A DNA stretch of 64,000 nucleotides from Pseudoalteromonas phenolica (GTDB taxonomy: Bacteria; Pseudomonadota; Gammaproteobacteria; Enterobacterales; Alteromonadaceae), in contig NZ_PPSW01000025.1 of the NCBI RefSeq assembly GCF_005876835.1, forward strand, positions 62,001 to 126,000, written 5' to 3'. Shown piece by piece: positions 47,803 through 58,052 of the stretch. Each line of letters starts with the position of its first letter. Position 1 is the first letter of the stretch. The translations under genes were made by a program, and so were the position numbers. The notes under the pieces were generated by a model, which did no database searches, was not told the origin of the DNA, and saw only the letters and a list, made by a program, of their open reading frames with translations.

Positions 47803-48402
47803 TTAAATCTCTGCGTGATGGAGTAGGGTATCTACTATGTCACTGAACTTATTCGCAGGCTTTACAGTGTTAATATTTGCACCGCAAATTTTTGCTAAAT
47901 CGATTAAATCAAAATAACCAACAAACGACGAGTTTGTGTCGTCTATAACTAATAAGAAGTCAGCACCGCTTTGTTCTACGGTTTTGACAATGTGACCAAC
48001 ATTTGATTGTTCAACTTGTTGAAACGAAATTTGCTGTAAAGATTGATTTGGGATCATCACATCGCCAACATTTAAGTCTTTACGGTTACAATTGAGTCTG
48101 TCGGCAATTGATAAAATATATCGACTACCTATTCTTGCCTTTGAAATTAGCCCGACAATATTGTTATGTGCATCAATCACAAAGCTCACTTTATGGTGAG
48201 TGCGATTCAAAATTAAACTTGCTTCATCAATATCGGCGCCTAACTCAATATGTTGAATAGGATTGAGTACAAGATTGCGCATCAGTTTTAATGCAGGTTC
48301 ATTCGCGTCAAGTAAATGCTGGTTAGTGGGAGAAGGAAAGTGCTCAGTTACAAATGTTAAGTTTGCTGCAGGCTGAGTTTTTAAAGTCGTAAATGCGTTC
48401 AT
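47803..48402 (-). CDS. CBS-domain protein, 199 aa
   Basis: The protein has an unstructured N-terminus (about 1-30), then two CBS domains (about 45-110 and 115-185: HKVSFVIDAHNNIVGLISKARI, DFLLVIDDTNSSFVGYFDLIDLAK). It is distinct from the one at 421-849. No effector domain is attached and the partner is unknown. It has its own terminator and no close neighbour on the same strand apart from a small secreted protein upstream. Confidence 0.8.
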   Translation of the reverse strand: MNAFTTLKTQPAANLTFVTEHFPSPTNQHLLDANEPALKLMRNLVLNPIQHIELGADIDEASLILNRTHHKVSFVIDAHNNIVGLISKARIGSRYILSIADRLNCNRKDLNVGDVMIPNQSLQQISFQQVEQSNVGHIVKTVEQSGADFLLVIDDTNSSFVGYFDLIDLAKICGANINTVKPANKFSDIVDTLLHHAEI

Positions 48403-48448
48403 AAGTCACCTTTGAATATAAATTAATAAGCACGAAAAAAAATCGGAA

Positions 48449-48721
48449 TTAATTTAGATAAGGAGGAGCTCTTATTGATGAGTGACGATTTGACTGTATT
48501 GAAAGAGTGAGCGAATAAGTAAACTCACAAACCTCACCCTTAGCATCAGAAGGTACAAGTTCGCTGAGTATACTGTCATCAAGATCAGTGTTATTCGAGT
48601 TATCAAAGTCAATAACAACAGAAGTTACTGACGGCATCGTGTCGTACTGAACAGCCTTAGCTGTTGATACATTTAGCAAGCTGATAACGCAAAGTAGCGC
48701 AATAACCTTAACTATGTTCAT
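48449..48721 (-). CDS. Small exported protein, 90 aa
   Basis: The ATG at 48721 starts a signal peptide (MNIVKVIALLCVISLLNVSTAKA) with predicted cleavage after AKA. The mature part is ~67 residues, rich in Asp, Ser and Asn, with a single internal cysteine (VCEFTYSLTLSI). I recognise no family. The ribosome site (GAG) is weak. An in-frame GTG at 48730 is an alternative start. Function unknown. Confidence 0.55.
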   Translation of the reverse strand: MNIVKVIALLCVISLLNVSTAKAVQYDTMPSVTSVVIDFDNSNNTDLDDSILSELVPSDAKGEVCEFTYSLTLSIQSNRHSSIRAPPYLN

Positions 48722-48893
48722 ACAACACACTCGAATTAATCAATAATTATAATCTATGGGCTGTGTGAACTAAATACAATAGGTAATTTGTAACAGCGTA
48801 TAAATCATGTTTTTACACGTTGAAATAATTCAATTTTTTAAATTTAAGTATCAATTCACTGAATGAGTTGGGATGGTAGAACAGGTGAGAAAA

Positions 48894-48928
48894 AGGTATA
48901 AAAAAACCTCGACAACTGTGTGTCGAGG
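48894..48928 (-). terminator. Terminator after the DAACS symporter gene
   Basis: CCTCGACA / TGTCGAGG with a 6-nt loop is followed on minus by a T7 run. It ends the symporter transcript. Confidence 0.85.
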
Positions 48929-48948
48929 CTTATTGCTAAATTAAGTGT

Positions 48949-50268
48949 CTAGTCTAACTTTTCTAGGTTTTTAGCAGCATTTGGATCATTGAAAACATGT
49001 GTATCGAACTCGTTTTCAGACTTAGCAACAACACACGTTACCATACAGTCGCCCGTTACATTTACTGCTGTGCGCGTCATATCAAGCAGTCTGTCAACAC
49101 CCATAATAATAGCAATACCTTCAACTGGTAGGCCTACTTGGTTTAGTACCATAGCATGCATGATAAGACCCACACCAGGCACACCTGCAGTACCTACAGA
49201 AGCAAGCGTAGCGGTAAGGATAACCATTAAGTAATCACTGATTGTTAAATCAACAGCGAAAACTTGAGCGATAAATACAGTCGCCACACCTTGCATGATG
49301 GCAGTACCATCCATGTTAATAGTCGCGCCTAGAGGCACTGTGAAAGACGCAACAGAGTTATGTGCTCCTAGCTTTTTAGTGGCTGTTTCAAGGGTTACTG
49401 GCATAGTTGCACTTGAACTTGATGTACTAAACGCAAACATACATGCGTCTTTCATCTTAGTTAAGAAAGTAATAGGGCTTAAACCCGTTAGAATTTTTAA
49501 AAGTGCAGAGTAGTTGATGAGTGCGTGAATAAATAAAGCAGCTAATACAGTAAAGAAATATTTTGCTAGCCCAAGGATTAAACCCATCTCAATGGTTGTA
49601 AATAACTTAGCCATTAAACAGAAAACACCAATTGGTGCTAGGTTCATTAAAATAGTCACAAGTTTAAGCACAACCGTGTTCAAGTCATCAAACACTTTAG
49701 CAATACGTTTACCCGGCTCACCACTTAGTGCCATTGCAATACCAAATAAAAGTGCAAATACGATAACTTGTAACATGTTACCTTCTGCCATCGCATTGAT
49801 AGGGTTCGTAGGGAACATATTAATAATAACTTGGGTCAGCGTTGGCGCTTGTTTAGCGTCAAATGCTGCTTCGGTCGGTACGTCATACCCCACACCTGGG
49901 CTAACTAATAATGCAAGTGAGATTGCGACGGTAATGGCAACAGCTGTAGTGGTTAAGTAAAGTGCGATTGATTTGCCACCTAAACGACCTAACTTTTTTG
50001 GGTCGCTTAAGCTACATGTTCCACACACCAAAGAAATAAAAACTAAAGGCACAACCAGCATTTTTAAGCTGGCAATGAAAATTTGCCCGCCGATGTGAAA
50101 TAAGCCGTCTACAAAGAAGCCTTTAACGGCTAGATCAAATAGCCCAAGAGGGATTAAAACGTCTTCTTTATCACCAAGAATAAATTGAAAAAGCAGGCCT
50201 AGAAAAACACCCGCGACCATACCCAGCATGATGCGAGAGGTTAAACTCATCTTGTTATTTTGTGTCAT
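48949..50268 (-). CDS. Dicarboxylate/amino acid:cation symporter (DAACS family)
   Basis: The 439-aa protein has the DAACS re-entrant loop motif FSTSSSSATMPVTLE near residue 290, VPLGATINMDGTA near 315 (TM7), and MGVDRLLDMTRTAVNVTGD near 400 (TM8). It moves glutamate, aspartate or C4-dicarboxylates with Na or protons. GltP-like by overall look, but substrate is not certain. Monocistronic, with its own terminator. It is divergent from the Ig-repeat lipoprotein gene. Confidence 0.92.
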   Translation of the reverse strand: MTQNNKMSLTSRIMLGMVAGVFLGLLFQFILGDKEDVLIPLGLFDLAVKGFFVDGLFHIGGQIFIASLKMLVVPLVFISLVCGTCSLSDPKKLGRLGGKSIALYLTTTAVAITVAISLALLVSPGVGYDVPTEAAFDAKQAPTLTQVIINMFPTNPINAMAEGNMLQVIVFALLFGIAMALSGEPGKRIAKVFDDLNTVVLKLVTILMNLAPIGVFCLMAKLFTTIEMGLILGLAKYFFTVLAALFIHALINYSALLKILTGLSPITFLTKMKDACMFAFSTSSSSATMPVTLETATKKLGAHNSVASFTVPLGATINMDGTAIMQGVATVFIAQVFAVDLTISDYLMVILTATLASVGTAGVPGVGLIMHAMVLNQVGLPVEGIAIIMGVDRLLDMTRTAVNVTGDCMVTCVVAKSENEFDTHVFNDPNAAKNLEKLD

Positions 50269-50428
50269 ATTGATTGTTAGATTTTTTTAAATTCATAATA
50301 GCCTACCAGCATGGTGCCCTGAGACCAAAAAAAAACGTTAAATAGTTAAGAAAAAGTTGTGATTTTTAATCACTTTATAAGGTAACATGAAGAGATAATA
50401 ATTTTAATTCAGCTAGGGAGAGGGGGTA

Positions 50429-53400
50429 ATGCCTTTGATGCGCTGGTTTAGCATTTTGTTGTTTTCCTTATTAGTCACAGCTTGTGGCGGCGGTGGAACA
50501 ATAGATAAAACGAACAATAATACTGGTGATGGTGGTTCTTCAAGCGATTATCAACTTACGTTATCGATTTTAGAACAAACGACAGAGCTTTCTCTGCAAA
50601 CCCCCCTCACAATTGAAGCCACACTGAATAATGACGGAGCGGCTGTAGCCAATACCCGTATTAATTTCACGACTGACGAATATGCGCGTTTTGATGGTCC
50701 GGCATCAGTGTTGACCAACAGTGAAGGTAAAGCGACGGTTAAGTTGTTACCAACAGATCAAAAAGGCGCAGGCGCAGTGAGTGCGTCAGTATCTATTGCT
50801 GAAACAACATTAGAAGAGCAGATTGATTTTACATCGCTTGGAGATGGCGGTTTAAAAATTACCGTGACTATAAAAGATACTGATGGTGCCGTAATTACCC
50901 AAGATAATCCGCTTTCAACTTCAAAGCCTGCTATTGTCACTGTTGAAGTTATGAATGATAACACCCCAGTATCGCAAGCTGTGGTGGAGTTAGATACTGA
51001 TCAAAGAGCTGAGCTGGATTACGACAGTGGTTTAACAGAATCAGATGGTAAAGCGGTTTTCTTTTTGACACCTAACACAACAAGTGGTCCAGGCTTTGTA
51101 ACTGTCACTTACAAAGGCACTCTCAATGAGCAAACTGACGATGTCATTGCAAGAGGTTACTTTTTCACCGAAGGTTTTAGTACCAGTAGTATTTCTTTAA
51201 GTATAGATATGTCAGACGCAGATGGCAATGCAATTACAACTTCGAATCGTCTAAGTGAAGATAAAAATGCCTCTGTTGTTGTTACATTATTAGAGGGCTC
51301 TAAGCCATTATCTGAAAAATTTATTACTATCAGCGCAGGTAATAAGGGTATTACTGTTCCTGCAGATGGTCGTGTTGTAACTGATTTAAACGGTCAGGCA
51401 ACAATCACACTTTTGGCAAACACAGAAAGTGGAGTTGATGCACTGACAGCAACTTATACACATAACGACACTGATGTTGTAGCTGTTAGGCCATACTACA
51501 CGGCAAGTAACCCTAAATTTGATGCTGATCCTTACAAAATTTCATTTACTGCGAAAAACCCGTTAACTAATGAGCCATCAAATATGCTCGCTGGTGGCAG
51601 TGCGTTAACGTTAGAAGCGCAGGTTTTACTTAACAATGAGCCAGTAACAAATACGCGTTTACAATTCGAAGTTGACCAATATGCAAGGTTAGATCACTCT
51701 TCAGGTTCAATCTTAACCAACCAAGAGGGTATTGCGTCAGTTAACTTACTTGATAATGATTTGGAAGGCGCAGGTAAAGCGACAGTCAGTTTTGAAAAGC
51801 CAGACGGCAGCACAATATCTTCAAACATCTTCTTTGATAGTGCAGGTACTGGCGGTATTCGTTTAGCTGTTAGTGATGTGTTAGATAAAGATGGGAATAA
51901 GATTTCATTAGAGAATAAGGTTTCAGCTGAGACAGATGGATTTGTGACTGTCACGCTGACTGAGAATAGTGTAGGAGTGTCAAATGCGCTTATCTTAGTT
52001 CAAGGAGATTCTATTGGCTCCACCGATCCTAGTAATGGCAAAATAGTCACTAATGATACAGGTGTTGCTAGTTTTAAGTTGAAACCGACAACTGAAGCTG
52101 GTTTAGGTGAATTCACTGTAACATATCAACAAACTGAAAATTTAGTTTTTAGACAAACAGGTTATTATCAATCATCTGGCAACCCAAACATCCCTGATAC
52201 TAGCTTAAATAACATTGATGTAAGAATTTTAACAGGTTGTAACGATGATTGGGATGCAAACAGGAACGAAGTTAGACTGGATCCAACAGAACCAAATTCT
52301 GGTTGTACTAATTCGGCTCAATTGAGCTCTAATGAGCTAGCAGAAATTTATATATTGGTTACACCTGCAGATAATGATACAGCTTATAACAGACAAATTG
52401 TTTCAGTAGAAACAACTCTGGGACAAGTTTTACCAACTAATGGTACGGCTTTAACAGACGATCAAGGTGTTGCACTGCTTAAGTTTCAGCCTGGAGACAC
52501 TGGTGGCGCAGGTTCGGTTACTGTTACATTCAGAGGCGAGTCAAGTGCAGCTAATTTCAGTGTAGGCGTTGTTGACATCGAAATGACCTTAGACGATGGC
52601 TTGTTAGAAGGTGTATCAGAGCTTAAAGCGGGCGGTAGTACAATTATTACTGCCACTTTACGTGATAAAGAAACCGGTGATTTAATCTTAACTCCTACAG
52701 ACGTAACTTTTTCCTCCGTATGTGCGGCGAGTAACGAGACTGAGCTAGATTCTTTAGTGAAATCTTCAAATGGCATCGCGACTGCAACTTATCGAGCTAA
52801 TGGTTGTGTTGGTACCGATACTATCACTGCAACAATAGAAGCTGGTGGTAATAATGCTGTTCAAACTCTTGCTCTCACTGTAAGTAAAGCTGAAGCCCAG
52901 GCATTAAAGTTTTTAACAGACAATGATGGCTTTGAACAATTTATTGCTTTACCGCCAGGTGAAGGTGGCGCACCAACGCTTTCTGTCGTTGAATTCCAAC
53001 TTCTAGACGTTGACACAAAACCAATCAAGCAAAAACGAATCGACTTCAGATTAACAGACTCTACAGGTGCTGCTTCTTTGACTCAAACAACAAGTAGCAC
53101 AAATAATGAAGGTAGAGCGCAAACAACGGTGACTTCTGGCACTGTACCTGGTCCCTTAGTTGTGCAAGCTTGTTATATTCCTGATGAATTAATAACTCAA
53201 GGTATCAATGAGAGTAAGCCTGTAACATGCTGGGCTGATGAAGTGAAAAGGTGTGTAGATACTCCAACAGCAGAAGGTTGCCCTGAAAATGGCTATATTC
53301 CAGTTGAAATTGGAGATCAAATAACAGGTATCTCATCACGTATTTTATTAAGCTCAGGAGTGACTGATCAAGACAGCTTTGATGCTGCTTTAGTAACTAG

Positions 53401-54727
53401 GAATATAAACGGTCTCGATTATCTTGGTGCAACAGTTGATATAAACATTTATTTTGGCGATCAATTTAATCAACTTAGTGGAGATGGTGTTACGGCCACT
53501 GTTGTTACAAACTCAGGTGTTGTCGGCACACTCGATGGTGAAGATCTCACGCCACTGTATAACTGCTCAAGTGTTGATGCTACATGTACTTTAACATGGA
53601 GAAGACAAGGGGATATTCCTTTCTCAGAAAGCAGTTGGGGCAACCAGATCGGAGACGTTTGCGATACGTATTTTGGAGAGCCAGCTCCTTGCATTGGCTC
53701 ATACCCTACGGTAGGTAGTACTGATAGTGACGGCAATGTTACTAGTCATATTGTTCAGGGGGGACGTGTTAACTTTTTAGTTGTTGCCAAAGGCCAAGAA
53801 ACCTTTATAGATAGGCCTAGCGACGTGAATAATGATGGGGATGTTACACTAGAGAGACGTAATGGTCGTTTTGATGAAGGCGAATTTTATCAAAGTTATG
53901 ACAGACCTGAACCATTTATCGATCTGAATGCTAATGGCACGTATGATGGTGACGTAATTTGCTCTGATGAATCAGGGGATGATGTGTGCACTCCTAAAAA
54001 TTCAGACGGTGGTGTATTTGAAACTTTCCGAGATTCAAATAATGATGGCCTCTACACTCAAGGTAATGGTATCTACGATGGTTTACTTTGTGGTGAAACA
54101 GCTCAAGCGTCTGGCAAATGCAACAAAGGGCTCATTGAAGTAAGACGCAACCTAGAGCTCGTGCTTTCAGATGACGACCCATTTGTACGTTTCGCAGTAA
54201 ATAAAGACGATGTTGATCTGACTATAGACAACAACCTAGATGGTCAGCCTGATGAGTTACAAGAAAATACAGCTTGTGCGAATGTTACACTTCCGGCACT
54301 TGATGCTGATGGTAACGTGATCAGAGATTCTGAAGGCGAAGTTGTTTATGCAATTATACAAGAGTTGGAACCAATTACAGGCCATGATGACTTGTGTGAT
54401 ATAAAACAAGTAACGCTTGGTGATAGAGGTGTTGAAGGATTAAATGTTTATATTTATTTTTCAGACAGAAATGGTAACCCTCTTCCTGCGGGTACTGAAG
54501 TAGAAATATCAAGTACCAATGGTAAATTGGATGTTAGCGGGCTAAATTCAGTCATTCCAAATACAGGTAGAACTGAATCAGATTATGCGATAGCAACACT
54601 TTCTCGAGAAGTAGAATCAAACGGTCAAGAAACAGGACAATTAACGATTCAGTTTACATTTACTAAACCGGATGGTGAAAATAAAGTGGTATCTCACTCA
54701 ATCACGGTGAATGACGCCAACCCATAA
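50429..54727 (+). CDS. Giant Ig-like-repeat lipoprotein, 1432 aa
   Basis: The ATG follows AGGGAGAGGGGGTA. The signal has lipobox VTAC (Cys19) and is followed by Gly/Asn-rich linker. At least six tandem Big/invasin-type Ig-like modules of ~100 residues occupy about 40-820 (for example NTRINFTTDEYARFDG, then TNSEGKATVKLLP; repeated as LTNQEGIASVNLL). Residues 1130-1280 hold four DxNxDG calcium-binding-like loops (DVNNDGDVT, DLNANGTYDG, DSNNDGLYT, DNNLDGQPDE). It is a lipid-anchored surface protein, perhaps an adhesin or scaffold, with no visible enzyme domain. Divergent from a DAACS symporter. Confidence 0.8.
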   Translation: MPLMRWFSILLFSLLVTACGGGGTIDKTNNNTGDGGSSSDYQLTLSILEQTTELSLQTPLTIEATLNNDGAAVANTRINFTTDEYARFDGPASVLTNSEGKATVKLLPTDQKGAGAVSASVSIAETTLEEQIDFTSLGDGGLKITVTIKDTDGAVITQDNPLSTSKPAIVTVEVMNDNTPVSQAVVELDTDQRAELDYDSGLTESDGKAVFFLTPNTTSGPGFVTVTYKGTLNEQTDDVIARGYFFTEGFSTSSISLSIDMSDADGNAITTSNRLSEDKNASVVVTLLEGSKPLSEKFITISAGNKGITVPADGRVVTDLNGQATITLLANTESGVDALTATYTHNDTDVVAVRPYYTASNPKFDADPYKISFTAKNPLTNEPSNMLAGGSALTLEAQVLLNNEPVTNTRLQFEVDQYARLDHSSGSILTNQEGIASVNLLDNDLEGAGKATVSFEKPDGSTISSNIFFDSAGTGGIRLAVSDVLDKDGNKISLENKVSAETDGFVTVTLTENSVGVSNALILVQGDSIGSTDPSNGKIVTNDTGVASFKLKPTTEAGLGEFTVTYQQTENLVFRQTGYYQSSGNPNIPDTSLNNIDVRILTGCNDDWDANRNEVRLDPTEPNSGCTNSAQLSSNELAEIYILVTPADNDTAYNRQIVSVETTLGQVLPTNGTALTDDQGVALLKFQPGDTGGAGSVTVTFRGESSAANFSVGVVDIEMTLDDGLLEGVSELKAGGSTIITATLRDKETGDLILTPTDVTFSSVCAASNETELDSLVKSSNGIATATYRANGCVGTDTITATIEAGGNNAVQTLALTVSKAEAQALKFLTDNDGFEQFIALPPGEGGAPTLSVVEFQLLDVDTKPIKQKRIDFRLTDSTGAASLTQTTSSTNNEGRAQTTVTSGTVPGPLVVQACYIPDELITQGINESKPVTCWADEVKRCVDTPTAEGCPENGYIPVEIGDQITGISSRILLSSGVTDQDSFDAALVTRNINGLDYLGATVDINIYFGDQFNQLSGDGVTATVVTNSGVVGTLDGEDLTPLYNCSSVDATCTLTWRRQGDIPFSESSWGNQIGDVCDTYFGEPAPCIGSYPTVGSTDSDGNVTSHIVQGGRVNFLVVAKGQETFIDRPSDVNNDGDVTLERRNGRFDEGEFYQSYDRPEPFIDLNANGTYDGDVICSDESGDDVCTPKNSDGGVFETFRDSNNDGLYTQGNGIYDGLLCGETAQASGKCNKGLIEVRRNLELVLSDDDPFVRFAVNKDDVDLTIDNNLDGQPDELQENTACANVTLPALDADGNVIRDSEGEVVYAIIQELEPITGHDDLCDIKQVTLGDRGVEGLNVYIYFSDRNGNPLPAGTEVEISSTNGKLDVSGLNSVIPNTGRTESDYAIATLSREVESNGQETGQLTIQFTFTKPDGENKVVSHSITVNDANP

Positions 54728-54737
54728 CTCTACTTGA

Positions 54738-54767
54738 AAAAATGCCAACCTAACGGTTGGCATTTTT
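54738..54767 (+). terminator. Terminator after the Ig-repeat lipoprotein gene
   Basis: AAAAATGCCAACC / GGTTGGCATTTTT, 13-bp stem with a TAAC loop, lies 10 bp after the stop. The following 197 bp up to topA contain its promoter; I did not resolve the elements. Confidence 0.88.
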
Positions 54768-54964
54768 GTATTGTTTCCATTATATTGCGCAGCTTAGTTA
54801 TTGCTTGATACATTTTTGCTTAAAATTGCAACAAAAACTGTGTAATTAATCATTAATCAGCTAAAACTTTGTATTAAAAGCTTGTAACAATAGGTGTTTG
54901 TAGATATACCTATAAATATTCACGCCCGATGGGCATACACCAAGATGAGTCAGAATAGGCAGCT

Positions 54965-57610
54965 ATGGGCAAATCGTTAGTAATTGTAGAGTCACCTGCA
55001 AAGGCGAAAACAATTAATAAATACTTAGGCAAAGACTACATTGTTAAATCAAGTGTAGGTCATGTGCGCGACCTTCCGACCTCAGGTGCAGGCAAAACAA
55101 AAGGGGTTGCGACCAAGTCTCCGGCAGAAGTAAGAAAAATGTCGCCGGAAGAAAAAGCCATATATAAAAAGAACAAAGATTACGCAAATCTAGTCGCTCG
55201 TATGGGTATCGACCCTGAAAAAGGGTGGGAGCCACATTACGAAGTACTTCCAGGCAAAGAAAAAGTCGTACAAGAACTTAAAAAACTCGCTGAAAATGCT
55301 GAACACATCTATCTCGCAACCGATTTGGATAGAGAGGGAGAGGCAATTGCTTGGCACCTTGAAGAAATCATCGGTGGTGAGCCAGAGAAGTATAAGCGCG
55401 TTGTTTTCAACGAAATCACCAAAAATGCGATTCAGCAAGCATTCGAAGCGCCAGGTCAATTAAATACTGATATGGTTTACGCGCAACAGGCGCGCCGTTT
55501 CTTGGACCGTGTTGTTGGTTTCATGGTTTCACCTTTATTATGGCAGAAAGTCGCTCGTGGTTTGTCTGCGGGCCGAGTACAGTCAGTTGCAGTAAGACTT
55601 CTGGTAGAACGTGAACGTGAAATCAAAGCGTTTATTCCAGAAGAGTATTGGGATATTCACGCTGATACAAAAACCAAAGCTGAAGATGTGCGCTTTGCAG
55701 TGACTAAGTTCCAAGGCCAAGCGTTTAAGCCAGTAAACGAAGCTCAAGCTATGGCGGCCGTTAATACCATCGAGTCTTCTTCATTAAGCGTTGTTAAAGT
55801 AGAAGAAAAGCCAAGCAAGAGTAAACCAAGCGCGCCATTCATCACATCGACGATGCAGCAGGCTGCGAGTACGCGTTTAGGTTATGGTGTTAAGAAGACC
55901 ATGATGTTGGCTCAGCGTCTTTATGAAGCGGGTTACATTACGTATATGCGTACTGACTCAACCAACCTTTCGAATGATGCGGTTGCAATGTGTCGTGACT
56001 ATATTACTGACAACTTTGGTAATAAGTACTTACCAGAGAACCCGATTAAATACAGTGCAAAAGGCAATGCGCAGGAAGCGCACGAAGCAATTCGCCCATC
56101 TGATGTAAATGTATTGTCAGGTCATGTAGAAGGCGTTGATGCTGATGCTAAAAAGCTATACGAGCTTATTTGGCGTCAATTCGTAGCGTGTCAAATGACG
56201 CCAGCAGAATATGACTTAACAACCATTACGGTAGGTGCGGGTGATTACACGCTAAAAGCCCGTGGTCGAGTACTACGCTTTGATGGTTGGACTAAAGTAC
56301 AGCCTTCAGTTCGTAAGAAAAACGAAGAAGATCAATCACTACCAGCGGTAGCGGTGGGCGATAATGTTGACCTAGTGGCTTTAGACCCTAAGCAGCACTT
56401 TACTAAGCCACCTGCACGTTTCTCAGAAGCAAGTTTAGTAAAAGAGCTTGAAAAGCGTGGTATCGGTCGTCCTTCAACATACGCAGCAATTATTTCAACC
56501 ATTCAAGATCGTGGTTATGTACGCGTTGAAAACCGTCGTTTCTTCGCTGAAAAAATGGGTGAAATCGTTACTGATAGACTAGTTGAGAACTTCGATGACT
56601 TAATGAACTTCGACTTCACTGCGAAGATGGAAGGACGTTTAGATGACATCGCTGAAGGCGAGCGTATCTGGACTCAGGTACTTGATAAATTCTACGCTGA
56701 TTTCAAAGAGCAGTTAGAAGTTGCTGGTGGTGACGAAGAAAATGGCGGTATGCGTCAGAACGTCATGGTTGAGACGGATATTGATTGTCCGACCTGTAAT
56801 CGCAAAATGGGTATTCGCACGGCTTCTACAGGGGTTTTCTTAGGCTGTACAGGTTATAATTTACCGCCGAAAGAGCGTTGTACGACAACGATGAACCTAG
56901 TTTCTGGTGATGAAGCGGTTGCTGCCGATGTTGAAGATGTAGAAACCGAAACATTGATGCAGATGAAACGTTGCCCGATTTGTGAAACAGCGATGGATTC
57001 ATACCTAATTGATGAAACCCGTAAGCTTCACGTCTGTGGTAATAACCCAGGTTGTAGCGGTTATATCGTTGAACAAGGCACGTTTAAGATCAAAGGCTAT
57101 GACGGTCCTGTTATTGACTGTGATAAATGTGGTTCAGAGATGCAGCTTAAATCTGGTCGATTTGGCAAGTATTTCGGTTGTACCAACGAAGACTGTAAAA
57201 ACACGCGTAAACTTCTTAAAAGCGGTGAGCCAGCGCCACCGAAAGAAGATCCCGTTCATTTACCAGAACTACCTTGTGAAAAGTCTGAAGCGTATTTTGT
57301 ATTACGTGATGGTGCCTCGGGTATCTTCTTAGCGGCACACACATTCCCTAAATCTAGGGAGACACGTGCGCCTAAAGTTGCAGAGCTAAAACAGTTCAGA
57401 GATAGAATTTCACCTAAGTTCTATTACCTTGCTGATGCACCTGAAAAAGATTCAGAAGGCAATTTAGCCGTTGTTCGCTACTCGCGTAAAACCAAGACTC
57501 AGTATGTAATGACAGAAGTGGAAGGCAAAGCGACAGGCTGGAAAGCAACGTATGAAAACGGTAAATGGGTTGAAGAAGATAAGCCAAAAAAGAAAAAGGC
57601 TGCTAAATAA
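54965..57610 (+). CDS. topA: DNA topoisomerase I
   Basis: The 881-aa protein has the TOPRIM domain ([36 protein letters not shown]), the catalytic Tyr327 in [14 protein letters not shown], and three C-terminal zinc ribbons ([24 protein letters not shown]) then a basic tail rich in Lys. It relaxes negative supercoils and is longer than most by a similar tail. It is monocistronic and has a strong terminator. Confidence 0.97.
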   Translation: MGKSLVIVESPAKAKTINKYLGKDYIVKSSVGHVRDLPTSGAGKTKGVATKSPAEVRKMSPEEKAIYKKNKDYANLVARMGIDPEKGWEPHYEVLPGKEKVVQELKKLAENAEHIYLATDLDREGEAIAWHLEEIIGGEPEKYKRVVFNEITKNAIQQAFEAPGQLNTDMVYAQQARRFLDRVVGFMVSPLLWQKVARGLSAGRVQSVAVRLLVEREREIKAFIPEEYWDIHADTKTKAEDVRFAVTKFQGQAFKPVNEAQAMAAVNTIESSSLSVVKVEEKPSKSKPSAPFITSTMQQAASTRLGYGVKKTMMLAQRLYEAGYITYMRTDSTNLSNDAVAMCRDYITDNFGNKYLPENPIKYSAKGNAQEAHEAIRPSDVNVLSGHVEGVDADAKKLYELIWRQFVACQMTPAEYDLTTITVGAGDYTLKARGRVLRFDGWTKVQPSVRKKNEEDQSLPAVAVGDNVDLVALDPKQHFTKPPARFSEASLVKELEKRGIGRPSTYAAIISTIQDRGYVRVENRRFFAEKMGEIVTDRLVENFDDLMNFDFTAKMEGRLDDIAEGERIWTQVLDKFYADFKEQLEVAGGDEENGGMRQNVMVETDIDCPTCNRKMGIRTASTGVFLGCTGYNLPPKERCTTTMNLVSGDEAVAADVEDVETETLMQMKRCPICETAMDSYLIDETRKLHVCGNNPGCSGYIVEQGTFKIKGYDGPVIDCDKCGSEMQLKSGRFGKYFGCTNEDCKNTRKLLKSGEPAPPKEDPVHLPELPCEKSEAYFVLRDGASGIFLAAHTFPKSRETRAPKVAELKQFRDRISPKFYYLADAPEKDSEGNLAVVRYSRKTKTQYVMTEVEGKATGWKATYENGKWVEEDKPKKKKAAK

Positions 57611-57631
57611 TATTCTTTAGCTTTTAATCGT

Positions 57632-57660
57632 AAAAACCCGAGCTCAGCTCGGGTTTTTTT
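57632..57660 (+). terminator. Terminator after topA
   Basis: CCCGAGC / GCTCGGG with a 3-nt loop flanked by A5 and T7 runs. Confidence 0.88.
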
Positions 57661-58052
57661 ATATTCATTGTTACGTCATCTTATAGTAATCCATTTAATT
57701 AATTGATCTATTTTGAGGAAAGGAAAACATGTCGATAATGCAGCTCTCTCATCCAGCTATCCCTGCGGCACCTAATGCCATGCAGGCAAGGAAGGTTGGT
57801 TATTCTAAATAAGAAATTTGCAACGAAACTAGCATCTGTTTAAGTCCTTCAAAGTGATTGAGTATTAATATTAAGTGGTAACAAGAAAATTTATATGTAG
57901 TGTTAGAGTCGAAGATTTGAGTAAGGAATGATAGTTTAACTTCTATATCAACACTCTAAAATTGGATGGGTTTAAATAGCTTCTAGATATGAATCTTGCT
58001 CCGAACCGTTGAGTAAGCGGTTATATAAACCGCTTACTCATAAAAATATAGA
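57661..58052. other. Gene-poor gap between topA and the ABC permease
   Basis: A region of 390 bp contains one possible 27-codon reading frame (57729-57812) and a 12-bp stem hairpin (GAGTAAGCGGTT at 58011, AACCGCTTACTC at 58028-58039) before the end of the minus-strand permease gene. The hairpin may be its terminator but has a poor T tract. The sequence between is AT-rich and shows nothing else I can support. Confidence 0.5.
57729..57812 (+). CDS. Possible small peptide, 27 aa
   Basis: ATG at 57729 is preceded by GAGGAAAGGAAAAC, a good Shine-Dalgarno context, and reads 27 codons to TAA. The peptide is MSIMQLSHPAIPAAPNAMQA followed by a basic seven-residue end, with Pro/Ala-rich middle. It could be a real small protein, a leader peptide or chance. 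It is too short for statistics. No promoter was resolved. Confidence 0.3.
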   Translation: MSIMQLSHPAIPAAPNAMQARKVGYSK

